64,000 nt of DNA from NCBI RefSeq assembly GCF_900114625.1, contig NZ_FOZL01000001.1, forward strand, positions 3,348,001-3,412,000. The letters are read 5' to 3'. The notes beneath the pieces were generated by a model, which was not told where the DNA came from, searched no databases, and saw nothing but the letters and a program-made list of their open reading frames with translations. This DNA is from Granulicella pectinivorans (lineage in GTDB: Bacteria; Acidobacteriota; Terriglobia; Terriglobales; Acidobacteriaceae). The translations under genes and the position numbers were made by a program. Shown here piece by piece: positions 8,897 through 18,108 of this stretch (positions within the stretch are counted from its first letter, which is position 1; every line of letters starts with the position of its first letter).

Positions 8897-8909
8897 ACCC
8901 ATTCATTCT

Positions 8910-8931
8910 GGCCCCGGATTCGTCCGGGGCC
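8910..8931 (+). terminator. Probable rho-independent terminator after the ParB-like gene
   Basis: A perfect 9 bp stem, GGCCCCGGA and TCCGGGGCC with a TTCG loop, begins 13 bases after the stop codon and is followed by a T-containing stretch. It would end the ArdC-DUF6908-ParB operon. Confidence 0.7.
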
Positions 8932-9127
8932 GCTTTGTGTTCTGACACGCTGCGAAAGAGCCGGGAGACACCCCTCCGGTTTCTCCCGGAGCCCTCATCC
9001 CGCTTTGCTACCGGCCCCCGCTCGCCGGCTGCGCGGCAGGAGTCAAGTTCCTACTCCTGCACCTTCCCCCTTACTGCCTGCGGCGCTCTAGAATTACGAT
9101 TGTTGTGTAGGAAGAGGAACCCGAGCA

Positions 9128-10372
9128 ATGCAGGAGTCATCGACCTCAGCCGCCGAAGCTGATCCCAAGCGACAACTCGCCACCCTGAAGTTCCAGAAGG
9201 CGACTGCGAAACTGTATGAGGATTTGATTCGAGCGACTCACGACGCAAGCGAAAAGCAGAAGAACGAAGGCATTCATAGCGCCGCATCCTATGCGCGCAA
9301 GACTGCTGATGCTCTGATCGCTAGGTTTCAAACGATTGAGGAACTCTTCGAAGCGACGTATCTGTCCGTTTTCCAGCCGCAATTTATGTCCGACAGGGAC
9401 TACGCATGGTTACGCGAACAGGGCGCATCTGTCGTAGATGAGCAACTAAAGCGAGTGCAAGGCATGGTCGAAAACCTATGCTCCAGCTTCGTCGGGAGCT
9501 CTGCACAGCAACATTCCAAGTACCTTGATGCCGCTAGCGGCGAGGCCGCTTTGATGAAAGCCCGGATCGAAAGCAGCATTACGATTCATTTGCTCGAACA
9601 ACAGCAAACGGTGCTCCCCAAACCATCTCGCTCCGAGGAGCACTGGGACGTTTTCATCTGCCATGCCTCAGAAGACAAACCTTACGTCGAGACTCTTTTC
9701 CAAAAACTCACAGAAGCGGGAATTCGGGTGTGGCTTGATCGAACAGCTATCGACTGGGGTAATGATCTTCGCACTACTATCGACCACGGACTCAAAAACT
9801 GCATCTACGGCATCGTCGTCTTCTCCAAAGCCTTCCTTGCGAAGAAGAAGTGGACGGAATACGAACTCAGCAGCCTCTTTGCTCTCGAAGAGCCCGGGCG
9901 CACGCGCATCCTGCCGATCTGGCACGGCATTACCGAAGCCGAAATGCGGGAGTACAGCCCGGGCTTCTCGCTACGATTGGCGAAAGGAACAACGCGAGAC
10001 AGCTATCAGGGAATCGTCGAAAGCTTGAAACAGCTCCTCAACAAAACTTCAACCGAAGGCGCTGAGGCACCATCGGCAACAACGCAATACCCGAAGCGCG
10101 AGCATATTGGGCCGGCGGCTGCGGATGCACACTACGAGATGGTTGGTAAAGCAGAACCTCTGGTGAAGTTCATTGTTCGAACGATCATTGACGGCAGTGG
10201 CGATTATGGGCTCGAAACTTGGGTAGGGACACCGTTGGAACTGAGCGCGACGTTTCGTGGAACCCGAGAAGAGGTTGCGCTGAAGTTTGTGATCGCCGAT
10301 AAGGATATGCAACTGAAGGGCTACAGCCGAAGGGGTCACTTCGTGGGCGACAGGGCCTTCAGCCTTTCCTGA
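9128..10372 (+). CDS. TIR-domain protein, probable NADase immune effector
   Basis: The 414-residue protein has three parts: a helical N-terminal region (1-165), a TIR domain (about 172-315) and a C-terminal domain (about 330-414) I do not recognise. The TIR domain shows WDVFICHASEDK at its first strand, a BB-loop segment LDRTAIDWGNDL, and W242-x3-Glu246, where the catalytic glutamate of NAD-cleaving TIR domains is expected. In bacterial immunity TIR effectors deplete NAD+ or make signalling nucleotides after infection is sensed. AGGAAGAGGAA precedes the ATG. The next gene, same strand after 266 bp, encodes a caspase-like protein, a plausible partner. No membrane segment is seen. Confidence 0.8.
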   Translation: MQESSTSAAEADPKRQLATLKFQKATAKLYEDLIRATHDASEKQKNEGIHSAASYARKTADALIARFQTIEELFEATYLSVFQPQFMSDRDYAWLREQGASVVDEQLKRVQGMVENLCSSFVGSSAQQHSKYLDAASGEAALMKARIESSITIHLLEQQQTVLPKPSRSEEHWDVFICHASEDKPYVETLFQKLTEAGIRVWLDRTAIDWGNDLRTTIDHGLKNCIYGIVVFSKAFLAKKKWTEYELSSLFALEEPGRTRILPIWHGITEAEMREYSPGFSLRLAKGTTRDSYQGIVESLKQLLNKTSTEGAEAPSATTQYPKREHIGPAAADAHYEMVGKAEPLVKFIVRTIIDGSGDYGLETWVGTPLELSATFRGTREEVALKFVIADKDMQLKGYSRRGHFVGDRAFSLS

Positions 10373-10638
10373 TTTACCTTCGCGTCCGATGATCGAAATG
10401 CCTCACGACCCGTGAGACACGATAACTGCCGAGGAGTCGGTATCCTCTTCAGCCATCCAGCCATGCAGGATCGTCCCCCCTCCTGCAAGTTTCGCCTGTG
10501 CTGCTTGGGCTCTGCGAGGCAAAAATCCTCATCATTTGGTCTGAAACCTGCCAGACTCTCTGCGCCTCGGAATGCTTCGTGTCGGCACTCTAAAATAGAG
10601 AGATGGAGAAATGCAGAGCTTAGAGAGGATCTACTTCA
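10373..10638. other. Intergenic region between TIR and caspase-like genes
   Basis: 266 bases with no supported gene. A short CTCACG/CGTGAG hairpin follows the TIR stop, and TAAAAT near the right end could be a -10 element for the caspase-like gene. Independent transcription of the two genes is therefore possible. Confidence 0.4.
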
Positions 10639-12480
10639 GTGGGCACGACATACGCCGTCTTGATCGGAATCGAAACTTATCAGAAGCAAGGCATCAGCTC
10701 GGTCCAGTTTGCCCAAGCGGATGCGGCTGCGATGAAGGATGTTCTCGTTCAACACTTTGGAGTGCCCGCCGAGAACATCTCCCTTTGGCTCGATTCCGAC
10801 GCTACGAGGTCTTCGTTTGAAAATGATCTTACCTACACGATCCGCCACCAACTGTCTCCCGGCGATCGATTCATTTTCTTCTACGCCGGTCACGGCTTCT
10901 ACGCGAACGGAAGCAATCGTCTGACCACCTGGGACACCCACCCCAGCAATTTGGCTGGAACGACTGTCTCTCTGGAAGAAGTCCTCCTGAAGCCACTCAA
11001 GGAGCAGCAAGGCATCAAAAGCCTCGTTTTCATCGACGCGTGCGCAGCCGATCTCAAAACCAGTGTTGAACAGGCGAGAGACATGGTCAGCGATCTTACG
11101 CCCATGGAGTTCGAAGCTCTGGTGCAATCCACCGACCATGCTGCCGCGTTCTTCGCCTGCTCTCCCAATGAGAAGGCCTATCCCAGCGATGCCCTCATGC
11201 ACGGTATCTGGACGTACCACCTGATGCAGGCGCTTCAGGGAGATGCTGAAGGCGCCTTGGATCGAGACAGGTGGATCACGGGTGATTCGTTGAAGAATTA
11301 TCTTGCGCTCGCAGTTCCTGCTTATATCCGTGAGAACACGAAGATTCAAGCGGCGCAGAGGCCGTACGCCATCCTAAGTTCCAATGGCCCTTTCAGCATT
11401 CGCCAAGTTCCGCCATCCGACAGCGCGAAGCCCGCATCTCTTGCGGCCACCGAAGCCAAGCTCCTGACGGAGCAGCCGCCAACGCAGACCAGTGGAGCCC
11501 GGCCTCAGATCATGCTGTCGGCAATCGAGGGCCACTCCAACCAATGGAGCGGAGATGTCTTTACGTTGCACCATCTGGGCGGTGATGCCGCCCTAAAACT
11601 ACAAATCGCCCCGATCCGCTTCGAAGGATTCAACCAGGTATCTTTGCATTTCGAGGCCGTTCCATTCATCGGGCCAACGAAACCGGACGCAAAGGTTCAC
11701 TTTCACGTTGTGACGAACGACGACGGGGTACCGAGGCACGTCAACAAACCTTCATTCGTGATGATGTCGTTTGTGAAAGACGCGCAACACCTGAACAAGC
11801 CGGAGGTCTCCTACCCGGTTGCGGTCCGCTTCCAATGGGGAGCGAAGACGGAAGAGGAACACTTCCTGATCACCTGGAATAACAACCGGCGCAGGATGAC
11901 GACCGCGCCGTCGAACAATTTGACTCCGCAGAAGAAAGCGAATCACAACATCGTCTTCTTGAATGCGGAGGTCGTAAAGCTCAGGTATTCCGGCCCCGGA
12001 TACAGTGACCGGACGGACGGGAAGCACTCCTTCAGTGAGGTGGAAGGCGTGAGTACGGGTGACATTGTTGGTCTGATCGCTCGCTTCAGGAATGAAGCCG
12101 TCTACGGTGGGGATGTAGCGTCTGTACATGGCGTGCGAGCCCATCTAAAGCTCTTCGACCGCAAGGGCAAAGAGATTGGCACCGGCTTTTCTGGTGCCCA
12201 GTGGCTTGGTCATCCAGACGACACGTTCGATCTCATCCCGAACGGCCGCGGTGGGTCGGTAATTGTGTGTCGGGGAGGCAAGACAACGAAGCCTCTCGTA
12301 ATGTGGAAGGCACAAGACGCTGCCGGAAGGTTGCGCGACCGGGATCTGGAGCTGAACGATGGCTATCCCAGCAAGGCCGAGATCACGCTGATGGATTCCA
12401 ATCACAGGCCTTTGCTGCAACCGGTAGTACTAGACATAACGGAGTCGGCAGGCGAATTTTCGGTGAGCGCTAGGCAGTAG
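10639..12480 (+). CDS. Caspase-like (C14/metacaspase-type) protease with large C-terminal region
   Basis: The N-terminal 230 residues form a caspase-hemoglobinase fold: YAVLIGIETY at the first strand, His85 in FFYAGHGFY and Cys135 in LVFIDACAAD, both catalytic residues present. About 350 further residues appear beta-rich and unassigned; they may be a sensor or substrate-recognition region. GTG at 10639 is the likely start because GAGAGGAT lies 9 bases before it and the family begins right at the first strand. Prokaryotic caspase-like proteases act in suicide immunity, often activated by a partner. The neighbour upstream is a TIR protein. No signal peptide is visible. Confidence 0.8.
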   Translation: MGTTYAVLIGIETYQKQGISSVQFAQADAAAMKDVLVQHFGVPAENISLWLDSDATRSSFENDLTYTIRHQLSPGDRFIFFYAGHGFYANGSNRLTTWDTHPSNLAGTTVSLEEVLLKPLKEQQGIKSLVFIDACAADLKTSVEQARDMVSDLTPMEFEALVQSTDHAAAFFACSPNEKAYPSDALMHGIWTYHLMQALQGDAEGALDRDRWITGDSLKNYLALAVPAYIRENTKIQAAQRPYAILSSNGPFSIRQVPPSDSAKPASLAATEAKLLTEQPPTQTSGARPQIMLSAIEGHSNQWSGDVFTLHHLGGDAALKLQIAPIRFEGFNQVSLHFEAVPFIGPTKPDAKVHFHVVTNDDGVPRHVNKPSFVMMSFVKDAQHLNKPEVSYPVAVRFQWGAKTEEEHFLITWNNNRRRMTTAPSNNLTPQKKANHNIVFLNAEVVKLRYSGPGYSDRTDGKHSFSEVEGVSTGDIVGLIARFRNEAVYGGDVASVHGVRAHLKLFDRKGKEIGTGFSGAQWLGHPDDTFDLIPNGRGGSVIVCRGGKTTKPLVMWKAQDAAGRLRDRDLELNDGYPSKAEITLMDSNHRPLLQPVVLDITESAGEFSVSARQ

Positions 12481-12489
12481 AACCGAAGG

Positions 12490-12515
12490 CGAGCCGTCGC
12501 CTGCAAAGAGGCTCG
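12490..12515 (+). terminator. Probable terminator after the caspase-like gene
   Basis: CGAGCC (12490-12495) pairs with GGCTCG (12510-12515), followed by TCTTTTG. It sits between convergent genes. Confidence 0.5.
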
Positions 12516-12540
12516 TCTTTTGCGTCAGTGCCGACTCGAA

Positions 12541-13335
12541 TCACTGCGAGTTCAAATACGGCTGAACACCAGGCAACACCTTCCGCTCTATGTAGTTCAG
12601 TATGCGCTCCAAGGTGGTGTCGGCGCCCTCATAACCTTCTTCCTCCTCTTCGGGATCGAAGAGATCAGAGAACCCCACGAACTGTGTGCATTTACCTTCG
12701 ATGCTTGTGTTCTTCGTGCGGGTTCGAACAGAAGCGAATTCTTCCGGGAGATCCCAAGGGATGCCAATGTTCCCAAATATTCCACCGTCGCATAGCGGTA
12801 TATCGGAGACCAATGCGAATGGATTGGCTCCTCCTCTGGCCACAAGGTGACTGGAGTCCGCAACCACTGCCGTCAGGTTGAGGCTTCGATGCTTGTCAGG
12901 ATTGTGGAGCTTGCTCAGAATGGTGAGGGGCTCGTTGCCGGGGTGATAGGGCTGAAATTTCTCAAGGATGGCACGCATTCTGTCGGGTACGCCAGCAAGC
13001 TGTCTTGCTTCGATATTGCGAAATGACTTGGCATCCTGGGCGATGGGGAATTGGTTTGTACGGCTGGGGGTATTAGGTGGATTCGAAAGAACGGCACGAG
13101 TCACGATGTAGTCGAGCGCCGCTCGCATGTTGAATAACGCGTCACCTGCGATCAGACGAAGTTCATCAGAAGCTTTGGGAGTAATGTTTATGCGCATAAC
13201 AGTCATCTGCCGTTCCTGATCTTCTTCAGGCTTGATGACGCAGTAGCCATTGCGGATGATAGCCGCCTTCGTCCGAAACTCGTCTATGTGAGTTTGCGCT
13301 CGCCCTAGCTTCAACTGAATGTCGAAATCACTCAT
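12541..13335 (-). CDS. Uncharacterised protein, second gene of the DUF4365 operon
   Basis: The 264-residue product starts at 13335, preferred over 13350 because GAGAG lies upstream at a usual distance. I recognise a widespread unnamed family with a DALFNMRAALDYIV helix, a FPI segment, a QPYHPGN turn and NPDKHRSL. In many members the first helix reads LRSALDHL, an R-x4-H that recalls the HEPN RNase motif; here the histidine is tyrosine, so catalysis by such a site is doubtful. The C-terminal part has an acidic EEEEE run. It follows the DUF4365-type gene by 63 bp on the same strand, so the two are likely co-transcribed and work together. Confidence 0.65.
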   Translation of the reverse strand: MSDFDIQLKLGRAQTHIDEFRTKAAIIRNGYCVIKPEEDQERQMTVMRINITPKASDELRLIAGDALFNMRAALDYIVTRAVLSNPPNTPSRTNQFPIAQDAKSFRNIEARQLAGVPDRMRAILEKFQPYHPGNEPLTILSKLHNPDKHRSLNLTAVVADSSHLVARGGANPFALVSDIPLCDGGIFGNIGIPWDLPEEFASVRTRTKNTSIEGKCTQFVGFSDLFDPEEEEEGYEGADTTLERILNYIERKVLPGVQPYLNSQ

Positions 13336-13398
13336 GATCAAATCTCTCATGGAGCTAGGGCTTGTATTGCTGAGCCAGCACTGTCGAGTTCTGCTGGC

Positions 13399-15444
13399 TT
13401 ATTTTGATCCGCTACGGTTCTTCGGCTCCCTGGCCTTGCAACTCTCGCAATACTCAGTCTTGAAATCGCGAATAACGCGGTCTGAAGCAACGGATTCGCT
13501 CGTTGACTCCCATTTGAACTTTTCACACCGACAACGGCGCGACGGCAGTTCGCTAAAGGCAATCCTGCGATCCTTAGACTTCGACAAGTCCTCGATCATC
13601 ACGAGATACCGACACCAGTGCACGCGTTCGCGGGACATCTGGCGAAGCACGCGCACATGCTCCAAAACGATGTCATATCTGGCAGGAGGCGACGGCAGCG
13701 TTTCATACAAATGCCCAGCGTATCTCGCCAGCTCTTCGTCGGTATCTTCCGCGCGGCTGACGTCCGTGTCGACCTCATCCTCCCTACGCGCTTGTTCTTC
13801 GAAGCGGGTCAACAGAGTACTGCCATCCAATATCTCTTGGGCTTGACGCGCAATTGGGTCGAATCCCATCGCCGAGGCCAGAGTGAAGACTTCTTCGGCA
13901 AGGCCACGCGCCGTTTCATATTCTCCTTGTACTTCAAGGAAGTCGAGCCGAGACTGATCGAGGCGGAGCTTACTTTCATCCGATCCACTCGCACGCACAA
14001 TCGCCGATGCCTCGTCGAGCATACGTTCGATAGCGGCTTTCCGCCTCGGCTCAAGAACGAATGCCTGGTTTTTGTGTATCGATTCGAAGCGATCTTCGTA
14101 GATACGGCCCATCTGAATGCGCAACGACACATGCAGAGCTTGGAAGATCAATAAGGGGTGATTAAGCATGTAGGCTTCTCGAAGGGCGTCCGAGGCTCGC
14201 CCCTCCCACTGGGAATGAAGTTTGCGTCTCGCGTCCAAATTTTCAACTATGCCGGAAAGATCATCTGGGAAGAGGCTGTTGCGAATCTCAGCAGCAAATT
14301 GCTTCTTCGATGCCTGCAGATTTGCTTCCACGCCTTCTACGAAAAGTAGCAGCAACTTCGCATTGAGCTTCGATTGGGAGATCGCACCTGAATCGTTCAG
14401 AATTCTTTCTGTGACAGATCGAAGCTGTCGAGCGAGTTCGGTCCGTTCATTTGGGTCAGTCGTGCGAACACACCGATAGTAGATGGCCTCCTGCTCAGAC
14501 TGCAGTGCCTCAAGGCCGCTGAGGCTTTTGGCTCTCTCACTAATCCGGTTCTCATAGGTAATGCTGTCGATAATGCCCACATGGAACTCACTCGCGTCCT
14601 TGAGATTATCGAGGAACTGGTTGTCCTGAGAGGATAGTTCGCTGCTCTTCGTCATTGCTCGGCGAAGGTGGCTGATCGCTTCCCAATGGCTCCCGATCAT
14701 GTATTCGGCATAGCCGCGAATAAGTTGCATTCTCGGTAATGCTTTGATCGCGGGGTCCGCGAGCTTCATAAGCTCGATAACCCGTTTGGGATAACCAGCA
14801 GCCACAATCGCGGAGCCGCTAGTCAGTAAAAGACTTGTTGCTGTTCCCCTTTCAGTCACGTCGAGCGAGTCGGCATTGATCCTAAAAACGACCTGCTCGT
14901 CCTCGGTAGCTCTTGCGAGAGAATCCTGAATCTTTCGGAACATACGTCCCGTCTTGAGGATGCGATCTTGGATGACAGGAAAGGTAGATGGCTCAAATTT
15001 GTCGGCAAACTGTAACGTGACCGACCGCTGCTGACGCCAGTGTGGATTCTCGGACATTAGACGTTGATTTTCATCCTGAGCCCAGACCTGCCAGAACTCA
15101 TCCCGCGCTTCGTCCCATAGCAGATACATGGGACACGTGCCGTTAAGCAGATAGTTGAGATTTGATGATTCGATTGAAAAGGAAACGTAGCCTTTCTTTG
15201 TCGCTTCGACGTTTCCTTTTGCTTTCACCTGAATATGCGATCGGAAGTTGGTCATCCTCCCGGCAATGTTCAATTCAAACGAGCCATCGGCTCCGAAATC
15301 CTCAATCCGCTCGTCACGGAAAACAAAGAGATCCTGCCCAGCCAGCACTTTCGCTAGAGACTTGAAGCTCTCTCTTTGAAGGCGAGCATTGTCGTCCGAC
15401 TGGGGTAGAGGCCCGAGGTCATCATCTGGATTCGCAGAAAACAA
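13399..15444 (-). CDS. DUF4365-type nuclease-fold protein with helical repeats and Cys-rich tail
   Basis: Residues about 15-150 match the DUF4365 layout, related to PD-(D/E)XK nucleases: DFGADGSFEL followed by HIQVKAKG, giving the expected Asp and Gln-x-Lys residues. The long middle (about 190-620) is alpha-helical and resembles TPR-like repeats. The end has RRCRC and EYCESC, four cysteines that could bind zinc. I place the start at TTG 15444, where AAAGGAG stands 6 bases upstream, rather than the longer TTG frame at 15468. This looks like a sensor-nuclease fusion of the kind seen in defence islands. Substrate and trigger are unknown; activity is inference. Confidence 0.65.
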   Translation of the reverse strand: MFSANPDDDLGPLPQSDDNARLQRESFKSLAKVLAGQDLFVFRDERIEDFGADGSFELNIAGRMTNFRSHIQVKAKGNVEATKKGYVSFSIESSNLNYLLNGTCPMYLLWDEARDEFWQVWAQDENQRLMSENPHWRQQRSVTLQFADKFEPSTFPVIQDRILKTGRMFRKIQDSLARATEDEQVVFRINADSLDVTERGTATSLLLTSGSAIVAAGYPKRVIELMKLADPAIKALPRMQLIRGYAEYMIGSHWEAISHLRRAMTKSSELSSQDNQFLDNLKDASEFHVGIIDSITYENRISERAKSLSGLEALQSEQEAIYYRCVRTTDPNERTELARQLRSVTERILNDSGAISQSKLNAKLLLLFVEGVEANLQASKKQFAAEIRNSLFPDDLSGIVENLDARRKLHSQWEGRASDALREAYMLNHPLLIFQALHVSLRIQMGRIYEDRFESIHKNQAFVLEPRRKAAIERMLDEASAIVRASGSDESKLRLDQSRLDFLEVQGEYETARGLAEEVFTLASAMGFDPIARQAQEILDGSTLLTRFEEQARREDEVDTDVSRAEDTDEELARYAGHLYETLPSPPARYDIVLEHVRVLRQMSRERVHWCRYLVMIEDLSKSKDRRIAFSELPSRRCRCEKFKWESTSESVASDRVIRDFKTEYCESCKAREPKNRSGSK

Positions 15445-15699
15445 CGTCTCTCCTTTCCATGTAATCAAGAGTGCGCCACTTCACGATTGTCATAAGGCTT
15501 GAGACGCAAGCTTGAGATCGTTCCTTCATAGCCGCAGATGCGATAGCATCGAATGCTTCAAGTATGTCTTCGCCCCGGTTCAAGTTCTTGCGGGAGAGTC
15601 GTGGTCTTCATCCTAGAGTGTCCGGAGCAACATCATACTTTGTCCGGCGCGTCCGACGACTGATTCGTCACTTGGGGCGACTTTTAGCGCGCCTACGAT

Positions 15700-15927
15700 C
15701 TACTGGTAATAGGAAGATCGGGAACAGGTCTTACTGCCGACTTGATGTTCAGCATGGGCAGGGTTGGAGCCGTCTTCAGATGAGCGGTGTATTCGTACTC
15801 GCTTCTGACACTCGGGACACCGGAATGGTCCGTCGAGGCGCAATGCCTCGGCGATCCCCACTAATACCCATCCAAATGCGCGTGTACTTCCTTCACCAGC
15901 CCAGCGCTGTACTTCCACATCTTGCAT
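15700..15927 (-). CDS. Small Cys/His protein, putative zinc-binding
   Basis: The 75-residue product carries PFRCPECQKRVRIHR then NPAHAEH and a later Cys, a C-x2-C...H-x2-H-like arrangement similar to short hypothetical proteins with a PAHFEH motif. AAAGGAG lies 5 bases before the ATG, which supports a real gene over the opposite-strand 158-codon frame here. Its function is unknown. It lies between BrxL and the DUF4365 operon on the same strand as both. Confidence 0.6.
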   Translation of the reverse strand: MQDVEVQRWAGEGSTRAFGWVLVGIAEALRLDGPFRCPECQKRVRIHRSSEDGSNPAHAEHQVGSKTCSRSSYYQ

Positions 15928-16053
15928 CTCGCTCCTTTGTCTGCGGGGCAGTGAAACTCCTTCGGCCGCAGATACCGGTTTCCATAGCAGTTCTGGTCCG
16001 TCGTTCCTTATCTCGAATAGAAGGTGCAGGACTAATTTGAAGGCAACGATGTT

Positions 16054-18108
16054 TCACTCAACGAGTGCCTTGAAGACTGCGTCGGAAGCATCCTTATAGA
16101 ACTCGATGCTTATGCGGGTCCAAATATCATCGGGAAGATCATTCAATTGTCGGCGAGCTGAAACAGGCATCAGTAGAGTCTGCGCTTGCTTGTCAACCGC
16201 AAGTTCTGCGATACGGGTCGCGTTCGGAATCATGTCCACAGAACCGCCCAAGCTCAATCCTCCGACGATGATTGTTCCTCCCCGCGTGTTTTTCCCCAGT
16301 AGCGAACCGCACAATGCTACTAAGACTGGGAGGCCCAACCCTCCGCCCGACTTGTCCGCGTCCATAGCCCGAGATTGGATGGAGAACTCGTGTTGTCGCG
16401 GATCTCGATCTCCGACCAATTCCTTCGCGCGTTGATATAGGTTCTGCTCACCGACCCGTACACTCTCTTTGAATAAGGGGGAAGATGCCTGATTCAGAAT
16501 CTTCACTCCGCTCCCATTCCCAGAGGTGACCTCAATCCTGTAAAGGCCTGGGCCAGATTCTGGAGTACCGATGCTTGACGCCCATACCTGCCCGGGTGGA
16601 AGCGGGTCACTTTCGATTGCTTCGTCACTATGGAGTTCGGGTGTCGCGACAAACTGCTCCAAACCTTCTAGGCCCATGGTGTAGCTAAAGTGCGTGTTAC
16701 GGAATTCACTCTTAAAGCATCGCTTTTGCTGTTCCTTGACGCGCCGCCGAGACTCGAGTGCCAACCTGATAATCCATTCCAGGTCAACATCCGGTACCGG
16801 CATGTCTGGCTGCGGAAAGAGTAGCTTGACCAAGCCGCTAGTCGTTTTCGACACAGCTTCTATATCACGTCCGCTTAGCGCCCCGCCCAAAAACACTCGC
16901 CCCTGTAAAACGCTGGACCTGTTCTGAGACCGCAGTCTCGACCAACATTCACTCAAGAAGTCGCTGACCATTCCGAAGTGATCGGTGAGGTGCTCAGCGG
17001 GGCTAACTTTTGGGAAGTCCCAGCCTGCACCATAAGCATGAAGCCTGTCCATAAAAGCGGTGTCGTTTCGCATCTCTGGAGGGAGGGGGCTCAGCAGATG
17101 ACCAACTCTCTGTTGTTGTTCGACATCAACATCAAAATTGCCGACCATCACAATGCCACCTTCGGCACGGATGTTTTCTTTCCCCCTACTGAATTGGCTT
17201 GAGGCCATGTACCCCTTCATGATGTTCACGCCATCTTTCTGATCGAAGGAGATACCGGAGACTTCATCGAAGCAAACCACATCGTATTGGCAAACAAGAC
17301 CGCGCTGACCGCTTGCGTTGTTCACAAACATTTTTGCCACGGTAGCCTTGCCGCCGGAGATCAAATGGGCATAAGGCGATATTTGCTGGAAGAGGTGACT
17401 CTTTCCGGTTCCACGAGGACCAAGTTCAACGAAGTTGTAATTCCGCTCGACGAATGGCACCATCCGCAAAATAGCTAGCCGGCGAGCGCGCTCTGAGAGG
17501 GAGGCTGGTTCAATCCCGATGGAACGAATCAGCAAGTCTTTCCATTCTTCCGTCGTAAACTTCTCACGTCCTCCTCCAAGGACGTCAAGCACGTCAGACT
17601 TTGACATCTGAATCGGCCGTAGACTGTCGATCCGAAACGGTCTGCCGGCATTTTCTTGCGCGACGATTCCATCATACGAAAGGCTCACTTCCGCATAGAA
17701 TCCGTCAGTCAGCATCCGTTCGTTGTCGCGCACGAGCTCGTCACCAATACGAACGTCTCGAAGAGCGAGACTTGGAAGCTCCGCGATATAGCAATCGTTT
17801 TTTGTATCCAGCTTGGCCTTAACGATATCGATCAGCTTGATCGACCCTTGCTCCTTTGCGCGCGCCTTGAAGAGTTCCTCTTCGCCTGTGCGAACAGTCC
17901 GATCCTGGAGTTGCTTCTCAACGATTGCCAAGCCCTCTTTGATTTCCTGTTCATCTGTACTGGCACAATAGCGCCCGAGCAAGAACTCTACGACGTAGGT
18001 CGGGACGGGGTATTGGCGAGAATACTTCCTCACTAGGTCTTTCCGAACGAGGAAGCCGTCATACGCAGACGCAGCAAGTCGGTCGAGCGCATCCATTTCT
18101 AAGCTCAT
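16054..18108 (-). CDS. brxL: BREX protein BrxL (AAA+/Lon-like)
   Basis: This 684-residue protein is last in the BREX operon. It has Walker A GPRGTGKS (230-237), Walker B VVCFDEVSG near 280, and a C-terminal Lon-protease-like domain (about 580-684, with GGGLGLPVLVALCG and IVGGLSLGG). In type I BREX, BrxL is needed for phage exclusion but not for host methylation. The start overlaps the pglZ stop as ATGA. Whether the Lon-like domain keeps proteolytic residues was not settled by reading; I would not claim protease activity. Confidence 0.92.
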   Translation of the reverse strand: MSLEMDALDRLAASAYDGFLVRKDLVRKYSRQYPVPTYVVEFLLGRYCASTDEQEIKEGLAIVEKQLQDRTVRTGEEELFKARAKEQGSIKLIDIVKAKLDTKNDCYIAELPSLALRDVRIGDELVRDNERMLTDGFYAEVSLSYDGIVAQENAGRPFRIDSLRPIQMSKSDVLDVLGGGREKFTTEEWKDLLIRSIGIEPASLSERARRLAILRMVPFVERNYNFVELGPRGTGKSHLFQQISPYAHLISGGKATVAKMFVNNASGQRGLVCQYDVVCFDEVSGISFDQKDGVNIMKGYMASSQFSRGKENIRAEGGIVMVGNFDVDVEQQQRVGHLLSPLPPEMRNDTAFMDRLHAYGAGWDFPKVSPAEHLTDHFGMVSDFLSECWSRLRSQNRSSVLQGRVFLGGALSGRDIEAVSKTTSGLVKLLFPQPDMPVPDVDLEWIIRLALESRRRVKEQQKRCFKSEFRNTHFSYTMGLEGLEQFVATPELHSDEAIESDPLPPGQVWASSIGTPESGPGLYRIEVTSGNGSGVKILNQASSPLFKESVRVGEQNLYQRAKELVGDRDPRQHEFSIQSRAMDADKSGGGLGLPVLVALCGSLLGKNTRGGTIIVGGLSLGGSVDMIPNATRIAELAVDKQAQTLLMPVSARRQLNDLPDDIWTRISIEFYKDASDAVFKALVE

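Noticed and set aside
15564..16040. 158-codon plus-strand frame
   Set aside because: Arg/Ser-rich with no family; the opposite-strand 75-residue gene has a good ribosome site and a Cys/His pattern.
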